A DNA stretch of 64,000 bases from Dehalococcoidia bacterium (GCA_021295955.1 JAGWBJ010000012.1:59736-123735); one strand, 5' to 3'. Shown: positions 15,263 to 24,712, counted from the first letter of the stretch. Notes: generated by a model not told the origin, from the letters alone. Made by a program: numbers and translations.

Positions 15263-15889
15263 ATGGCGGTTCAGCGAGTGGCAGCATACATTGATGGCTT
15301 CAATCTGTACTACGGTCTGAAGTCCAAAGGCTGGCGCCGATACTATTGGCTCGACCCGCGCCGCATGCTTGAGAACCTGTTGCAGTCTGATCAAGAGTTG
15401 ATGATGGTTCGCTACTTCACTGCCAGAATCTCCGCAGAGCCTCAAAATCCTGGCAAGCCGGTTCGCCAAAACACGTTCTTGGAAGCGTTACTGACCCTTC
15501 CGGACCTGCATATTCACTACGGCAAATACACACCAAAGGGTCACACCTGTCCAAGCTGCGGGGCGACCTGGCAAACTTACCAGGAGAAGATGACCGACGT
15601 GAACATTGCGGTAGCATTACTTGGAGATGCCCAAGACGACGCCTTCGACACCGGGATTGTGGTATCCGGAGACAGTGATTTGGTTGGGCCTATAACCACC
15701 GTTCGTAGTCGATACTCCGACAAGCAGGTCATCGTCGCTTTCCCACCTAACCGGGTTTCAAAACAACTCCGCGAAGTTGCCACAGCATCCTTCGTTATAG
15801 GCCGCAAGACCTTGCACGACAGCCAATTTCCAGACTGTGTTGCCAGGCCTGACGGCCACGTCCTGACACGGCCCCCGAGCTGGTATTGA
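15263..15889 (+). CDS. NYN-domain (PIN-like) RNase family protein
   Basis: The 208-residue protein carries an NYN/PIN-like domain: AAYIDGFNLYYG at the start, the DVNIAVALLGDA segment and VVSGDSDLVGPI supply the acidic metal-binding set. A CPSCGATW pair of cysteines forms a partial zinc-knuckle-like loop. Such proteins are predicted RNases linked to RNA processing or defence. TTG 15254 is in frame upstream, but ATG 15263 is the better start. Codon use is markedly AT-richer than all neighbours (many AAA, TTT, TAC/CAA choices), suggesting horizontal acquisition. It neighbours a PIN-toxin fragment. Confidence 0.85.
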   Translation: MAVQRVAAYIDGFNLYYGLKSKGWRRYYWLDPRRMLENLLQSDQELMMVRYFTARISAEPQNPGKPVRQNTFLEALLTLPDLHIHYGKYTPKGHTCPSCGATWQTYQEKMTDVNIAVALLGDAQDDAFDTGIVVSGDSDLVGPITTVRSRYSDKQVIVAFPPNRVSKQLREVATASFVIGRKTLHDSQFPDCVARPDGHVLTRPPSWY

Positions 15890-15973
15890 GTCGAACGTCA
15901 TGCCACGCCAGATGCCCCAGACATCCAGAATCCGACGGGGTGCCCTGCTCTAGCCTACAGCCCACGACCCCCG

Positions 15974-16159
15974 CTACCAGAGCCGCCGTACTCCGTACCG
16001 GTCGAAGAGCGGCTCGTTGAATGCGAGGACGAGGTTGCGGGCCATCGCCTGGGCGATGAGTATCCGGTCGATGGGACCGCGAAGCGGCCCTGGCAGGGCC
16101 CCTGCCCATGCCCCATCATCCACTGTGATGGCAAGCTCGGCGAAGCCCTGGCTTGCCAA
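15974..16159 (-). pseudogene. C-terminal fragment of a PIN-domain toxin
   Basis: The 61-codon frame (MASQGFAELAITVDDG...IDRILIAQAMARNLVL...FDRYGVRRLW) matches the C-terminal half of VapC-like PIN toxins, including the usual DR(I/L)LIAQA helix and the terminal FDRYGV-RLW strand. The N-terminal half with the first catalytic Asp and Glu is missing; only 13 bases separate it from the end of the MFS gene. No antitoxin gene is adjacent. It is a truncated remnant, probably from deletion next to the transporter. Confidence 0.6.
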
Positions 16160-16172
16160 GGCTCCGCCGCGG

Positions 16173-17501
16173 CTACGCCCGCTGCCGCGCCTGGCCGGTA
16201 GCCCAGGCCGGCTCCACCCACTCGGGCTTCTTGGCCATCAGGAAGCATACCCCGCTCAGGGAGCCCATGGCCGCCAGGACCATAAAGGGGATCACGTAGC
16301 TGTCGGTCAGGTCGTACATAGCCCCGGCGAACAGGGGCGCCACCAGCATCAGCAGGTACATGGGCGCGCTGGAGATGCCCATGATGGAGGCGAAGGCCTT
16401 CCGCCCGAAGTAGTCGCCGCGGATCGCCGTGGTCAACGGGATCCGGGCGCCGAAGCCCGCACCGTACACCACCCCGAAGAGGAAGACGATCTCCGGCGTG
16501 TCGGTCAGGGCGGCCAGGGCAAATCCGGCGAATCCGGCGGCCTGTACCGTGCCGCACACGAAGAGCACCAACCGCTTGGACAGCCGGTCGCCCAGATATC
16601 CCCCTATTAGCTGGAACACGGCCCCCGTCGCCATTATCACCGACCACACGAAGGAGGCCATCTGCAGGGAGAGGTCCTGGTCCGTGAGCATGAGGATCAG
16701 GTGCACCGTGAGGGCGGCGTTGAGCATGGAGGACAGGGAGTGGCCGAAGGTGATGTACCAGAAGGCCGGGGTGCGAAGGGCCTGGCGCACCGTGAAGTCG
16801 GGGCCGGCCGCGGTCCCCGCCTCCGGCTCCCGCGCCTGTTGCCCCGCAGCCTGGACCTCCGCGGGCTCGTCGCCGTCGGGGTACTGGCCCGAGTCCTCGG
16901 GGCGGTTGCGCACCAGCCGGGATACGGGCCACGCCGACGCCAGGATTATGAACCCGATCCACCGGGACGTGTCCTCCCAGCCCACGTGACCGGGAGTCAC
17001 GGCCCAGGCCAGTATCGGCACGATGGCGATCCCCGATAGGAAGTACCCCTCTCCGGCTATGGCGATGGCGGTGCCGCGTCTCCGGAGGAACCACCGGTTC
17101 AACGCCGTCATGACGGGCAGAAAGGTCCCCAACCCGGCCCCGAGCATGATGATGATGAACGCCAGGTAGAAGATGGCGATGTTGGTCGTAAGGCTGAAGA
17201 CGAGGAACCCGATCCCCATCCCTATGAGCCCCACGAGGACCATGCGCCGGGGCCCGAACCTGTCGGTCAGGAACCCCGCCAGGGGTCCGACGAAGCTGCT
17301 CTCAAGCTGGGAGAGGGAGAAGGCCCCGGCAAGCTGGGTGCGGCTCCAGGCGAACTGCACCTCCAGGGCCTCGATCCACACCCCCACGCTGCTCCACACG
17401 GCCCCGCCGGCTATCCCGTTCACCAGCAGCGCCACGCCCACCATCCACCACCCGTAGAAGGGGCGCTTGCCGAGTCGTCGTGGGTTGGCGGACGAGACCA
17501 A
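16173..17501 (-). CDS. MFS transporter (monocarboxylate/oxalate-formate antiporter-like)
   Basis: The 442-residue membrane protein has 12 predicted TM segments with the cytoplasmic loop GFLTDRFGPRRMV between TM2 and TM3 and the second-half equivalent GGYLGDRLSKRLVL. A hydrophilic central loop (about residues 190-235) separates the halves. The layout matches the OFA/MCT-like MFS families that move small organic acids. The start is assigned to TTG 17501 because GAGGAAAGG precedes it; the frame is open to 17648. It is divergent from the allantoinase-like gene, so an organic acid linked to ureide catabolism is conceivable (inference). Confidence 0.88.
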   Translation of the reverse strand: MVSSANPRRLGKRPFYGWWMVGVALLVNGIAGGAVWSSVGVWIEALEVQFAWSRTQLAGAFSLSQLESSFVGPLAGFLTDRFGPRRMVLVGLIGMGIGFLVFSLTTNIAIFYLAFIIIMLGAGLGTFLPVMTALNRWFLRRRGTAIAIAGEGYFLSGIAIVPILAWAVTPGHVGWEDTSRWIGFIILASAWPVSRLVRNRPEDSGQYPDGDEPAEVQAAGQQAREPEAGTAAGPDFTVRQALRTPAFWYITFGHSLSSMLNAALTVHLILMLTDQDLSLQMASFVWSVIMATGAVFQLIGGYLGDRLSKRLVLFVCGTVQAAGFAGFALAALTDTPEIVFLFGVVYGAGFGARIPLTTAIRGDYFGRKAFASIMGISSAPMYLLMLVAPLFAGAMYDLTDSYVIPFMVLAAMGSLSGVCFLMAKKPEWVEPAWATGQARQRA

Positions 17502-17689
17502 TTCGCCTTTCCTCCCCGCCGCCTGCTGTGCCGCACCGGGCCGGCATGGTAGTATACTCCGAAAAGGGTGCTTATCGGCAGGCTGACGGGCCCCGGTTGT
17601 TGGCGAGATTTCGCCGCCCTGACGTGCCCGGCTCACCGTACCAAGCACCGGCGCCCCGCACGAAGCAACGGCATTAGGAGGTGGTCACG

Positions 17690-18601
17690 ATGGCGCTGCC
17701 CCCGTACAGAGTAGACTACAGCCCCGTGGTGGAGCGACCCGCCATCCAGTGGCCCGGCGGTGCCCGGGTGGCCCTGTGGGTCGCTCCCAACGTCGAACAC
17801 TATGAGTACCTGCCCGACTTCGACGGGGAGCGCAACCCCTGGCCGCGGACCCCCTACCCCGACGCCCAACAGTACTCCTACAGGGACTACGGCAACCGTG
17901 TAGGGTTCTGGAGGATGCTGGATGTGCTGGACAAGCACTCCATCCGGTGCTGTGTGTCCCTGAACATCGGGGTCCTGGAGCACTACCCCGAGGTCGCCCA
18001 GGCGATGGTCCAACGCAACTGGGACTTCATGAGCCACGGAATATACAACACCCAGTACATCAACACCTGGTCGGAGCAGGAGGAGCGGGAGTGGTACCAG
18101 GACTGCATCGCGACCCTGAAACGCCACACGGGCAAGCAGCTCAAGGGCATGTTTGGCCCCCATGGCTACAGCTCCGACCGGAGCCCCGACCTGATGGCCG
18201 AAGCAGGCCTCATCTACCATTCCGACTGGATGCACGACGACGAGCCGGTGCCCATCAAGGTGAAGTCGGGGCGGAAGATGGTGTCGGTGCCCTACTCCAT
18301 CGAGCTGAACGACGGCGTGCTTTTCCGGAACCACTACGAGGGTGACTACTTCGTGGAGATATGCAAGGCGCAGTTCGACCAGCTTTACGAGGAGGGCGCC
18401 GAGAGCGGGAGGGTGATGTGCATCGCCATTCACCCTTACCTTCTGGGCCAGCCCCACAGGGTGAAGTTCCTGGACGAGGCCCTGGGATATATCATGTCCC
18501 ACGAGGGAGTGTGGCAGACTACGGCGGACGAGATCGCCGAGCACTACATCGCCAACTACTACGATCAGGCCGTGGCCCAGGCCCAGAGGTTCAACGGGTA
18601 G
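17690..18601 (+). CDS. Allantoinase (PuuE)-like polysaccharide-deacetylase-fold protein, copy 1
   Basis: The 303-residue protein has the NodB/polysaccharide deacetylase fold in the PuuE-like branch: LWVAPNVEHYEY in place of the TFDDG metal motif, MSHGIYNT in place of HSxxH, and the late IHPYLLGQPHR strand. Canonical NodB metal ligands are mostly absent, as in the metal-independent allantoinases. A cytoplasmic ureide or cyclic-amide hydrolase is more likely than a cell-wall deacetylase; no signal peptide is present. ATG 17690 follows AGGAGGTG at 8 bases. Copy 3 (30018-30938) is very similar; copy 2 follows immediately. Confidence 0.88.
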   Translation: MALPPYRVDYSPVVERPAIQWPGGARVALWVAPNVEHYEYLPDFDGERNPWPRTPYPDAQQYSYRDYGNRVGFWRMLDVLDKHSIRCCVSLNIGVLEHYPEVAQAMVQRNWDFMSHGIYNTQYINTWSEQEEREWYQDCIATLKRHTGKQLKGMFGPHGYSSDRSPDLMAEAGLIYHSDWMHDDEPVPIKVKSGRKMVSVPYSIELNDGVLFRNHYEGDYFVEICKAQFDQLYEEGAESGRVMCIAIHPYLLGQPHRVKFLDEALGYIMSHEGVWQTTADEIAEHYIANYYDQAVAQAQRFNG

Positions 18602-18647
18602 CCGGCGGCCGTCACCGGCCGGCTCCCACTACGCAGGAGGCGACATC

Positions 18648-19565
18648 ATGCCCGCAGAGCGCCGCTTCGGCATGGACCACGAGCACTACGACTGGTCTCC
18701 CGTCGTCAACCGGGGGGTCCTACGCTGGCCCGAAAGCGCCCGGGTGGCGTTGTGCGTCATCGTGAACTTGGAGCACATGGAGTGGCAGGTCCCCGAGGGC
18801 GCCTACCAGGCGGCCTCCCTGTCCGGTGGAGCGTGGAGGCTCCCCTATCCCGACTACATCGGGTACTCCCACAGGGAGTACGGACACAGGGTCGGCATCT
18901 TCCGGGTGCTGAAGACCCTGGAGAAATACGGAGTTCCCGCCACCATAGCCATGGACTCCCTCACGGCCCGGCACTATCCCTACCTGGTCGACTACTGCAA
19001 GGAGCGGGGGTGCGAGTTCATCGGGCACGGCGTCTCCGTCAGCCGCATGATCACCAGCAAGATGTCCGAGGCGGAGGAGAGGGAGTACATCCGGGAGGCC
19101 ATCGACACGCTGACGACGGCGACGGGCTCGAGCCCCGCGGGCTGGCTGGGCCCCGAGTACGGCGAGTCCACGAGAACGCCCCAGCTCCTGGCCGAGGCCG
19201 GACTCCGCTACGTATGCGACTGGACCAACGACGAGCAGCCCTACCCGCTGAAGAGCCCCCAGGGCGAGGCCTACGCCCTGCCCATCATGCTGGAGCTGGA
19301 CGACGTGAACGCCCTCTGGGACCGGCGGGTGGCCATCGGCAGATATCGGGACATGCTCGAAGAGGCCTTCGACGCCATGTACGGCGACGCGGCCCACACC
19401 GGACGGCTGCTCGTCCTCAACCTGCACCCGTGGCTGATAGGCCAGCCCTTCCGCATCCGATACCTGGACAAGGCCCTGGAGCACATAACCAGGCGGCAGG
19501 GCGTATGGGCCGCCACCGGGTCGGAGATCGTCGACTGGTACCGGGCCCACAGGCCCGCCGGCTAG
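18648..19565 (+). CDS. Allantoinase (PuuE)-like polysaccharide-deacetylase-fold protein, copy 2
   Basis: The 305-residue protein shares the fold of copy 1 but is clearly more divergent: LCVIVNLEHMEW at the first motif, GHGVSVSRM at the second, and LNLHPWLIGQPFRI near the end. The fixed EYGHRVGIFRVL and YLDKAL segments align with copy 1. It follows copy 1 after 46 bases on the same strand with AGGAGG as ribosome-binding site, so both are probably co-transcribed. The divergence suggests a different ureide, pyrimidine or amide substrate. Function not determinable. Confidence 0.88.
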   Translation: MPAERRFGMDHEHYDWSPVVNRGVLRWPESARVALCVIVNLEHMEWQVPEGAYQAASLSGGAWRLPYPDYIGYSHREYGHRVGIFRVLKTLEKYGVPATIAMDSLTARHYPYLVDYCKERGCEFIGHGVSVSRMITSKMSEAEEREYIREAIDTLTTATGSSPAGWLGPEYGESTRTPQLLAEAGLRYVCDWTNDEQPYPLKSPQGEAYALPIMLELDDVNALWDRRVAIGRYRDMLEEAFDAMYGDAAHTGRLLVLNLHPWLIGQPFRIRYLDKALEHITRRQGVWAATGSEIVDWYRAHRPAG

Positions 19566-19593
19566 ACGGCACTCCCGCCTCCGGGTTGCGGAG

Positions 19594-21084
19594 CTATTGG
19601 TCGGGGGCCTCCCCCCGGGCGCCCGGCACCCGCCCTGCGAACCAGGCCGCCGACAGGGCCAGCGCTGGGACTCCCAGGGCCGCGGTGACCGCCGCGGCCC
19701 GGAAGGTGTCCTGGAAGGCCAGCACCAAGACGTCCACCCCCGGCACCGTGCCTGCGGCCTGCCCGGCGGCCAGCGCGGCCGTGTGGTGGTCGCTTCGCAG
19801 GGCGAAGAGGAACCCCCCGAGGGCCACGGCAATGACCGATCCCATCGCCTGGGACAGGGATATGCTGCCCGCCCCCGTCCCCAGCCGTCCGGCGGGAAGG
19901 GACTTCACCAGCAGGGAGTAGGCGGCGGCCTGGAAGCCGCCGAACCCCAGGCCTACGACCCCGATCCGCACACCCACCTGCAGCAGCGACGACGCCTGGT
20001 CGAGCTGCCCCATCCACAGCAAGCCCGCCGTGACCATTAGTGCGCCCATCGCTCCCACGTAGCGGGGGTGCACCCTGTCCGAGAGCCATCCCGCCGCGGG
20101 CGCGAACAGGGACATGGAGGCCGCCATCACCGCCATCACCATCCCCAGGGCAAGGGGTCCATGGCCCAGGCCGTCGGCCACGTAGAAGGGGAACACGAAC
20201 CAGATGACGAAGGCCCCCATCTGCACAAGGAACATGCTGGAGCACGCCGAGAGGAAGGGCAGGAGCCGCAGGAGGCTGAGGTCGAGCACGGGCCACGTGG
20301 CCTTCCGCTCGGCATACAGGAACCCGGCCAGGAACAGGGGAAATGCTGCCAGGAACACGATGGGCAGCGGGGAGCCCCAGCCCATGCGGCCGCCCAGGTG
20401 GAGGGCCAGCACGATGGAGACCATGCTTCCCACCAGGGTCACGGCCCCCGTCAGGTCGAAGGAGGGACGCTGCCCCCCGGGCTCGGCGTCTCGCAGCACC
20501 GCCCAGCCCAGGGCCAGGGCCAGCACGCAGAAGGGGGCCCTGGCCAGAAACACCGCCTGCCAGCCGAAGACGTCCACCAGGAACCCCATCCCGACGGTGC
20601 CGGAGATGCTGCCCAACGCCCAGCTTGCGATGGTCACTCCCATGGCCAGTCCCCTCCGGTCCACGGCGAACGCCTGTCCCGCGATGGCTGGAGAGACGGC
20701 GTACAGGCTCCCCGCCCCCACTCCCTGAAGCACCCTGAAGCCGAACACGAGGCCGAGACCGGGCGAGAAGGCGATGAGGACCACGGCCACGCCGTAGAGG
20801 AGGGCCCCCGTCAGGTAGACCCGCTTCAGTCCGAACAGGTCGCCGAAGCTGCCCGCGGACACCGCCAGCCCCGCCCGGGTCGCCACGAATGACACTATGA
20901 TCCACTGGATGGTCTGGATGTCGGTGTCGAAGTGGTCCGTGATGGTGGGGAGGGCCACGTTCACGGAGATGTCCAGGGCCATGAGGTACATGCCCAGGCC
21001 GGCGGTTACCACGACGAGCCATCGGCGAAGGGCCGGCGGGACGCCGCCGGCCTGGGGAGCGGAGCGGGTGTGGGGGACTTCCAT
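19594..21084 (-). CDS. MFS transporter, DHA2 (EmrB/QacA-like) family
   Basis: The 496-residue membrane protein has about 14 TM segments and the DHA2 signatures LDISVNVALPTI in TM1, the GSFGDLFGLKRVYL loop and RVLQGVGAGSLYAVSPA in TM4, with the antiporter motif C region nearby. Such carriers export drugs or amphipathic compounds by proton antiport. No TetR or MarR regulator is adjacent. It is convergent with the allantoinase-like pair and divergent from the CoA-transferase gene. Confidence 0.9.
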   Translation of the reverse strand: MEVPHTRSAPQAGGVPPALRRWLVVVTAGLGMYLMALDISVNVALPTITDHFDTDIQTIQWIIVSFVATRAGLAVSAGSFGDLFGLKRVYLTGALLYGVAVVLIAFSPGLGLVFGFRVLQGVGAGSLYAVSPAIAGQAFAVDRRGLAMGVTIASWALGSISGTVGMGFLVDVFGWQAVFLARAPFCVLALALGWAVLRDAEPGGQRPSFDLTGAVTLVGSMVSIVLALHLGGRMGWGSPLPIVFLAAFPLFLAGFLYAERKATWPVLDLSLLRLLPFLSACSSMFLVQMGAFVIWFVFPFYVADGLGHGPLALGMVMAVMAASMSLFAPAAGWLSDRVHPRYVGAMGALMVTAGLLWMGQLDQASSLLQVGVRIGVVGLGFGGFQAAAYSLLVKSLPAGRLGTGAGSISLSQAMGSVIAVALGGFLFALRSDHHTAALAAGQAAGTVPGVDVLVLAFQDTFRAAAVTAALGVPALALSAAWFAGRVPGARGEAPDQ

Positions 21085-21146
21085 GACAGGCCCTGATTGT
21101 ACCAGCGAACCCGAACGGTGTAACCGCGCGCCCGGGGGCCCATCCC

Positions 21147-21175
21147 TTGACGCTGGCCGTGGGCCTCACTACACT
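21147..21175 (+). promoter_or_regulatory. Promoter of the fused CoA-transferase gene
   Basis: TTGACG (21147-21152) and TACACT (21170-21175) are separated by 17 bases. ATG 21217 lies about 35 bases past the expected transcription start. Confidence 0.55.
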
Positions 21176-21216
21176 GGACTCGTTACACCTCGCCCTAGGG
21201 CGCCAAGGGGTCCGCC

Positions 21217-23661
21217 ATGGCACAGGTCTTCGAAGGCATCACCGTCCTCGATTTCAGCCGGGGCAGGCCCGGCGCAGTGGCCACGATGATCATGTCCGAC
21301 TTCGGCGCGGACGTGATCAAGGTGGAGCCGCCGGGCGGGGACCCCTTCAGGCGCTGGCCCGGCGCCCTCCAGTGGGACCGGGGCAAGAAGAGCGTCATCC
21401 TGGACCTGAAGACCGACGACGGCCGCCGGTCTGCCCGGCGTCTGGCCCGGCAGGCCGACGTGGTCGTGGAGAGCTACCGCCCCGGCGTGGCCCGGCGCCT
21501 GGGAGTGGACTACGAGACCCTGTCCGCCGATCGGTCCGACTTGGTCTACTGCTCCCTAACCGGCTTCGGGGCCAAGGGCCCCTACTCCAGGTACAAGGGG
21601 TACGAGGGCGCGGTGGCCGCCAAGAGCGGCAGGATGATGATGTTCTCCGGCCTCAACGGGCGGGAGGGCCCCAACTTCGTGGCGGTCCAGGGCGCAAGCC
21701 ACTCGGCGGCCATGGCCCTCGTCCGGGGCGCCGTCGCTGCCCTGTATGTGCGTAACCGGACGGGGCGCGGACAGCGGGTGGAGACCAGCCTGCTCCAGGC
21801 GGTCACACCCTTCGACCACTGCGGCTGGGTCCAGGGCCAGATGGCCGTCAAGGACCCGGAGCGGTACCCAGAGGACCCGTACGTCGGCCTGGGCCGCCCC
21901 AACCCAACGGGCTACCTCTCCGTCCGCACCCGGGACGGCCGGTGGATGATACTCGCCAACATCGTGGAGCGGCTGTTCCGCTCGATGCTCCACACCCTGG
22001 ACCTGGGCCACGTCTACGACAACCCCCGCTTCGCCTCGGCCCCCAACATCCCCGACGACGACCGCAAGGCCCTGGAGCGCCTGGTCCTGGAGAGGATGCA
22101 GGAGAAGACCCTGGCCGAGTGGATGGACATCTTCGTCAACCAGACGGCGGACGTGGCCGCCGAGCCCTACATGACCTCCCGGGAAGGGGTGGACCATCCC
22201 CAGATGGTCCACATGGGCCAGGTCGCGGACGTTGCCGACCCCCGGGTCGGGCCCATGCGCCAGCTTGGCCCCCTGGTCAAGATGGAGAGGACGCCGGGGG
22301 GGCCGAAATGGCCCGCCCCGGAACCCGGCGAACACACCGAGGAGGTGCTGGCGGGGCTGAACGGGGCCTCCCCGGCCCGTTCCAACAAGACCCGTTCCAA
22401 CGGCGCCTCCGCGCCCATGCCCAGGCACCCGCTGGAGGGCGTTACGGTGCTGGACCTGGGTACGGTGATAAACGGGCCGCTGGGGTGCTCCCTTCTGTCG
22501 GAGCTGGGAGCCCGGGTAATACGGATCGAGGCGCCCGGGGGCGACTACCTGAGGCACTCCCTGGGGGGGCTGGCCGTCCACAGGACCATGGCTGGCTCCG
22601 AGGGGATGTGCCTCAACCTGAAGACCCCCGAGGGCCAGGAGATCGTGCGTAAGCTGGCTGCCAGGGCCGACATCCTCCTGCACAGCATGCGCCCCGGGGC
22701 GCCCGAGCGCACCGGCATCGGGTACTCGCAGCTAGCCGAGATCAACCCGGGCCTGGTCTACCTCTACTCCGGGGGCTACGGGGCCACCGGGCCCCACTCC
22801 CGGCGCCCCTCCATGGCGCCCATCCCCGGCGCCGTCTGCGGCGGCGCCATGGCCCAGATGGGCCGGGACAACCTGCCTCCTCCCGAGCGAGAGCTGACCA
22901 TCGAGGAGGTGGAAGAGGGGTCGCGAAAGCTGGGACGGGCCAACGACGGCAGCACCGACCACTGCTCGGCCATGGGCAACTCGGTGGGCATGCTCCTGGG
23001 CCTCTATGCCCGGGAGCACACGGGCCGCGGACAGTACATCGAGGCGAGCATGCTGGGGAGCAACGCCTACGCCAACGTCGACGACTTCTTCCGGTACGAG
23101 GGAAAGCCGCCCCGCCGCATCCCCGACGGGAACGGCTACGGCCCTCATGCCCTGTACCGCCTGTACCCCGCCCGAGACGGCTGGGTCTTCCTCGCCTGCC
23201 CCTTCCAAGAGGAGTGGCGGGCCCTGTGCGAGACCATCGACAGGCGAGACTTACTGGAGGACCCGCGCTTCTCCACGCCGGAGGGCCGCCTGGAGCACGA
23301 CGAGGCCCTGGCCGCGGAGCTGGCCAGAGTGTTCGCCGCCGGGGCTCCCCTGGAGTGGGAACGCCTGCTCACCTCCGCCGACGTAGCCTGCGTCAAGGCC
23401 GAAGACCGCGGCATGTACTACTTCTACGACGAGGACCCTCACGTACGGGAGAACGGCTTCATCACCCAGGTGGAGACAGCGCGATTGGGAAGGTTCTGGC
23501 GTTACGGCCCCCTGCTCCGGTTCTCCCACACCGAGGGCAAGGCGGGCCCCGGAGTGCTCAGGGGAGAGCACACCAAGCCCATCCTCCTGGAGTTGGGGTA
23601 CACCGAGGAGCAGATCGCCGGTTTCAAGGACGCCGGGGTGATAGACTGGGAGGAGCCCTAG
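21217..23661 (+). CDS. Fused two-domain CaiB/BaiF (class III) CoA-transferase
   Basis: The 814-residue protein contains two complete CoA-transferase III domains, residues 1-390 and about 405-814, joined by a Ser/Asn/Pro-rich linker. Both have the opening GVTVLDLG/GITVLDFS strand, the IKVEPPGGD/IRIEAPGGD loop and TGRGQ motif. Aligned on TGRGQ, the catalytic Asp of formyl-CoA transferase corresponds to Asp581 in the second domain but Ser161 in the first. Normally two chains interlock as a ring-like dimer; here a single chain could fold as a pseudo-dimer with one active site. Acyl substrate unknown. The aldolase gene follows closely. Confidence 0.92.
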   Translation: MAQVFEGITVLDFSRGRPGAVATMIMSDFGADVIKVEPPGGDPFRRWPGALQWDRGKKSVILDLKTDDGRRSARRLARQADVVVESYRPGVARRLGVDYETLSADRSDLVYCSLTGFGAKGPYSRYKGYEGAVAAKSGRMMMFSGLNGREGPNFVAVQGASHSAAMALVRGAVAALYVRNRTGRGQRVETSLLQAVTPFDHCGWVQGQMAVKDPERYPEDPYVGLGRPNPTGYLSVRTRDGRWMILANIVERLFRSMLHTLDLGHVYDNPRFASAPNIPDDDRKALERLVLERMQEKTLAEWMDIFVNQTADVAAEPYMTSREGVDHPQMVHMGQVADVADPRVGPMRQLGPLVKMERTPGGPKWPAPEPGEHTEEVLAGLNGASPARSNKTRSNGASAPMPRHPLEGVTVLDLGTVINGPLGCSLLSELGARVIRIEAPGGDYLRHSLGGLAVHRTMAGSEGMCLNLKTPEGQEIVRKLAARADILLHSMRPGAPERTGIGYSQLAEINPGLVYLYSGGYGATGPHSRRPSMAPIPGAVCGGAMAQMGRDNLPPPERELTIEEVEEGSRKLGRANDGSTDHCSAMGNSVGMLLGLYAREHTGRGQYIEASMLGSNAYANVDDFFRYEGKPPRRIPDGNGYGPHALYRLYPARDGWVFLACPFQEEWRALCETIDRRDLLEDPRFSTPEGRLEHDEALAAELARVFAAGAPLEWERLLTSADVACVKAEDRGMYYFYDEDPHVRENGFITQVETARLGRFWRYGPLLRFSHTEGKAGPGVLRGEHTKPILLELGYTEEQIAGFKDAGVIDWEEP

Positions 23662-23701
23662 GGGTCGGCGGCGTCAGGACAAGTCAGCAGGGAGGTCTAT
23701 C

Positions 23702-24712
23702 ATGGACATTGACCATCTCGCCAGCACCGCCCAGGCCCTGGTGGCGCCGGGCAAGGGCATTCTCGCCGCCGACGAGAGCACCAGGACCATCAAGAGGCGC
23801 TTCGACTCCATCAACGTCGAGTCCACCGAGGAGAACCGCCGCGACTACCGGGAGCTGCTCTTCAGGACCGGCGGCGTCGCCGAGTACATCAGCGGCGTCA
23901 TACTATACGACGAGACCATACGCCAGGACGCCGCCGACGGCACTCCGTTGGTCGACGTGCTCTCCGGCCAGGGTATCTTCCCCGGCATCAAGGTGGACAA
24001 GGGGACCAAGCCCGTCCCCGGCGCTCCCGACGAGCTGCTGACCGAGGGCCTTGACGGTCTGGGGGAGCGGCTGACGGAGTACGCCGAAATGGGCGCCCGC
24101 TTCACCAAGTGGCGGGCTGTCATCACCATCGGGCCTGATATCCCCAGCCCCTACTGCATCGACGTCAACGCCCACGCCCTGGCGCGGTTCGCGGCCCTCA
24201 GCCAGCAGGCGGGGCTGGTCCCCATCGTCGAGCCGGAGGTGCTCATGGACGGGGACCACGACATCGACCGCTGCTTCGACGCCACCGAAGCCACCCTGCG
24301 GGAGACCTTCTACCAGCTCGGCAACCAGCGCGTGGCCCTGGAGGGCATCCTGCTGAAGCCCAACATGGTGCTGTCGGGCGCCTCCGCGGCCAACCGGGCC
24401 GGGCCCGAGGAGGTGGCGGAGAAGACCATCGCCTGCTTCAAGAGAGCCGTGCCGGCTGCGGTGCCCGGTATCGTCTTCCTGTCCGGCGGTCAGCCCGACG
24501 AGGAGGCCACGGTGAACCTGGACGCCATCAACCGGCACGCCCCCGCCGCCCGCGCGCCCTGGGAGCTCAGCTTCTCCTACGGGCGGGGCCTCCAGGCGGC
24601 GCCGCTGAAGGCCTGGTCGGGGAAAGCCGGGAACGGCGAGGCGGCCCAGCAGGCCTTCTACGAGCGGGCCCAGGCCACCGGCGCGGCCCGTCGCGGAGAG
24701 TACGCGCCTTAG
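23702..24712 (+). CDS. Class I fructose-bisphosphate aldolase
   Basis: The 336-residue enzyme matches the classical class I aldolase: GKGILAADEST near the N-terminus, GIKVDKG and TKWRAV carrying active-site lysines, EPEVL, and the Schiff-base lysine in LLKPNMV. It interconverts fructose-1,6-bisphosphate with dihydroxyacetone phosphate and glyceraldehyde-3-phosphate in the cytoplasm. It lacks the final Tyr of vertebrate forms, ending GEYAP. GGGAGGT precedes ATG 23702. It is convergent with the class II FBPase gene, the next gluconeogenic step, across a spacer holding a palindromic repeat. Confidence 0.94.
   Translation: MDIDHLASTAQALVAPGKGILAADESTRTIKRRFDSINVESTEENRRDYRELLFRTGGVAEYISGVILYDETIRQDAADGTPLVDVLSGQGIFPGIKVDKGTKPVPGAPDELLTEGLDGLGERLTEYAEMGARFTKWRAVITIGPDIPSPYCIDVNAHALARFAALSQQAGLVPIVEPEVLMDGDHDIDRCFDATEATLRETFYQLGNQRVALEGILLKPNMVLSGASAANRAGPEEVAEKTIACFKRAVPAAVPGIVFLSGGQPDEEATVNLDAINRHAPAARAPWELSFSYGRGLQAAPLKAWSGKAGNGEAAQQAFYERAQATGAARRGEYAP

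Noticed and set aside
17681-17689. GTG 17681 as start of allantoinase-like copy 1
   Set aside because: It overlaps the AGGAGGTG ribosome-binding site; ATG 17690 has correct spacing.
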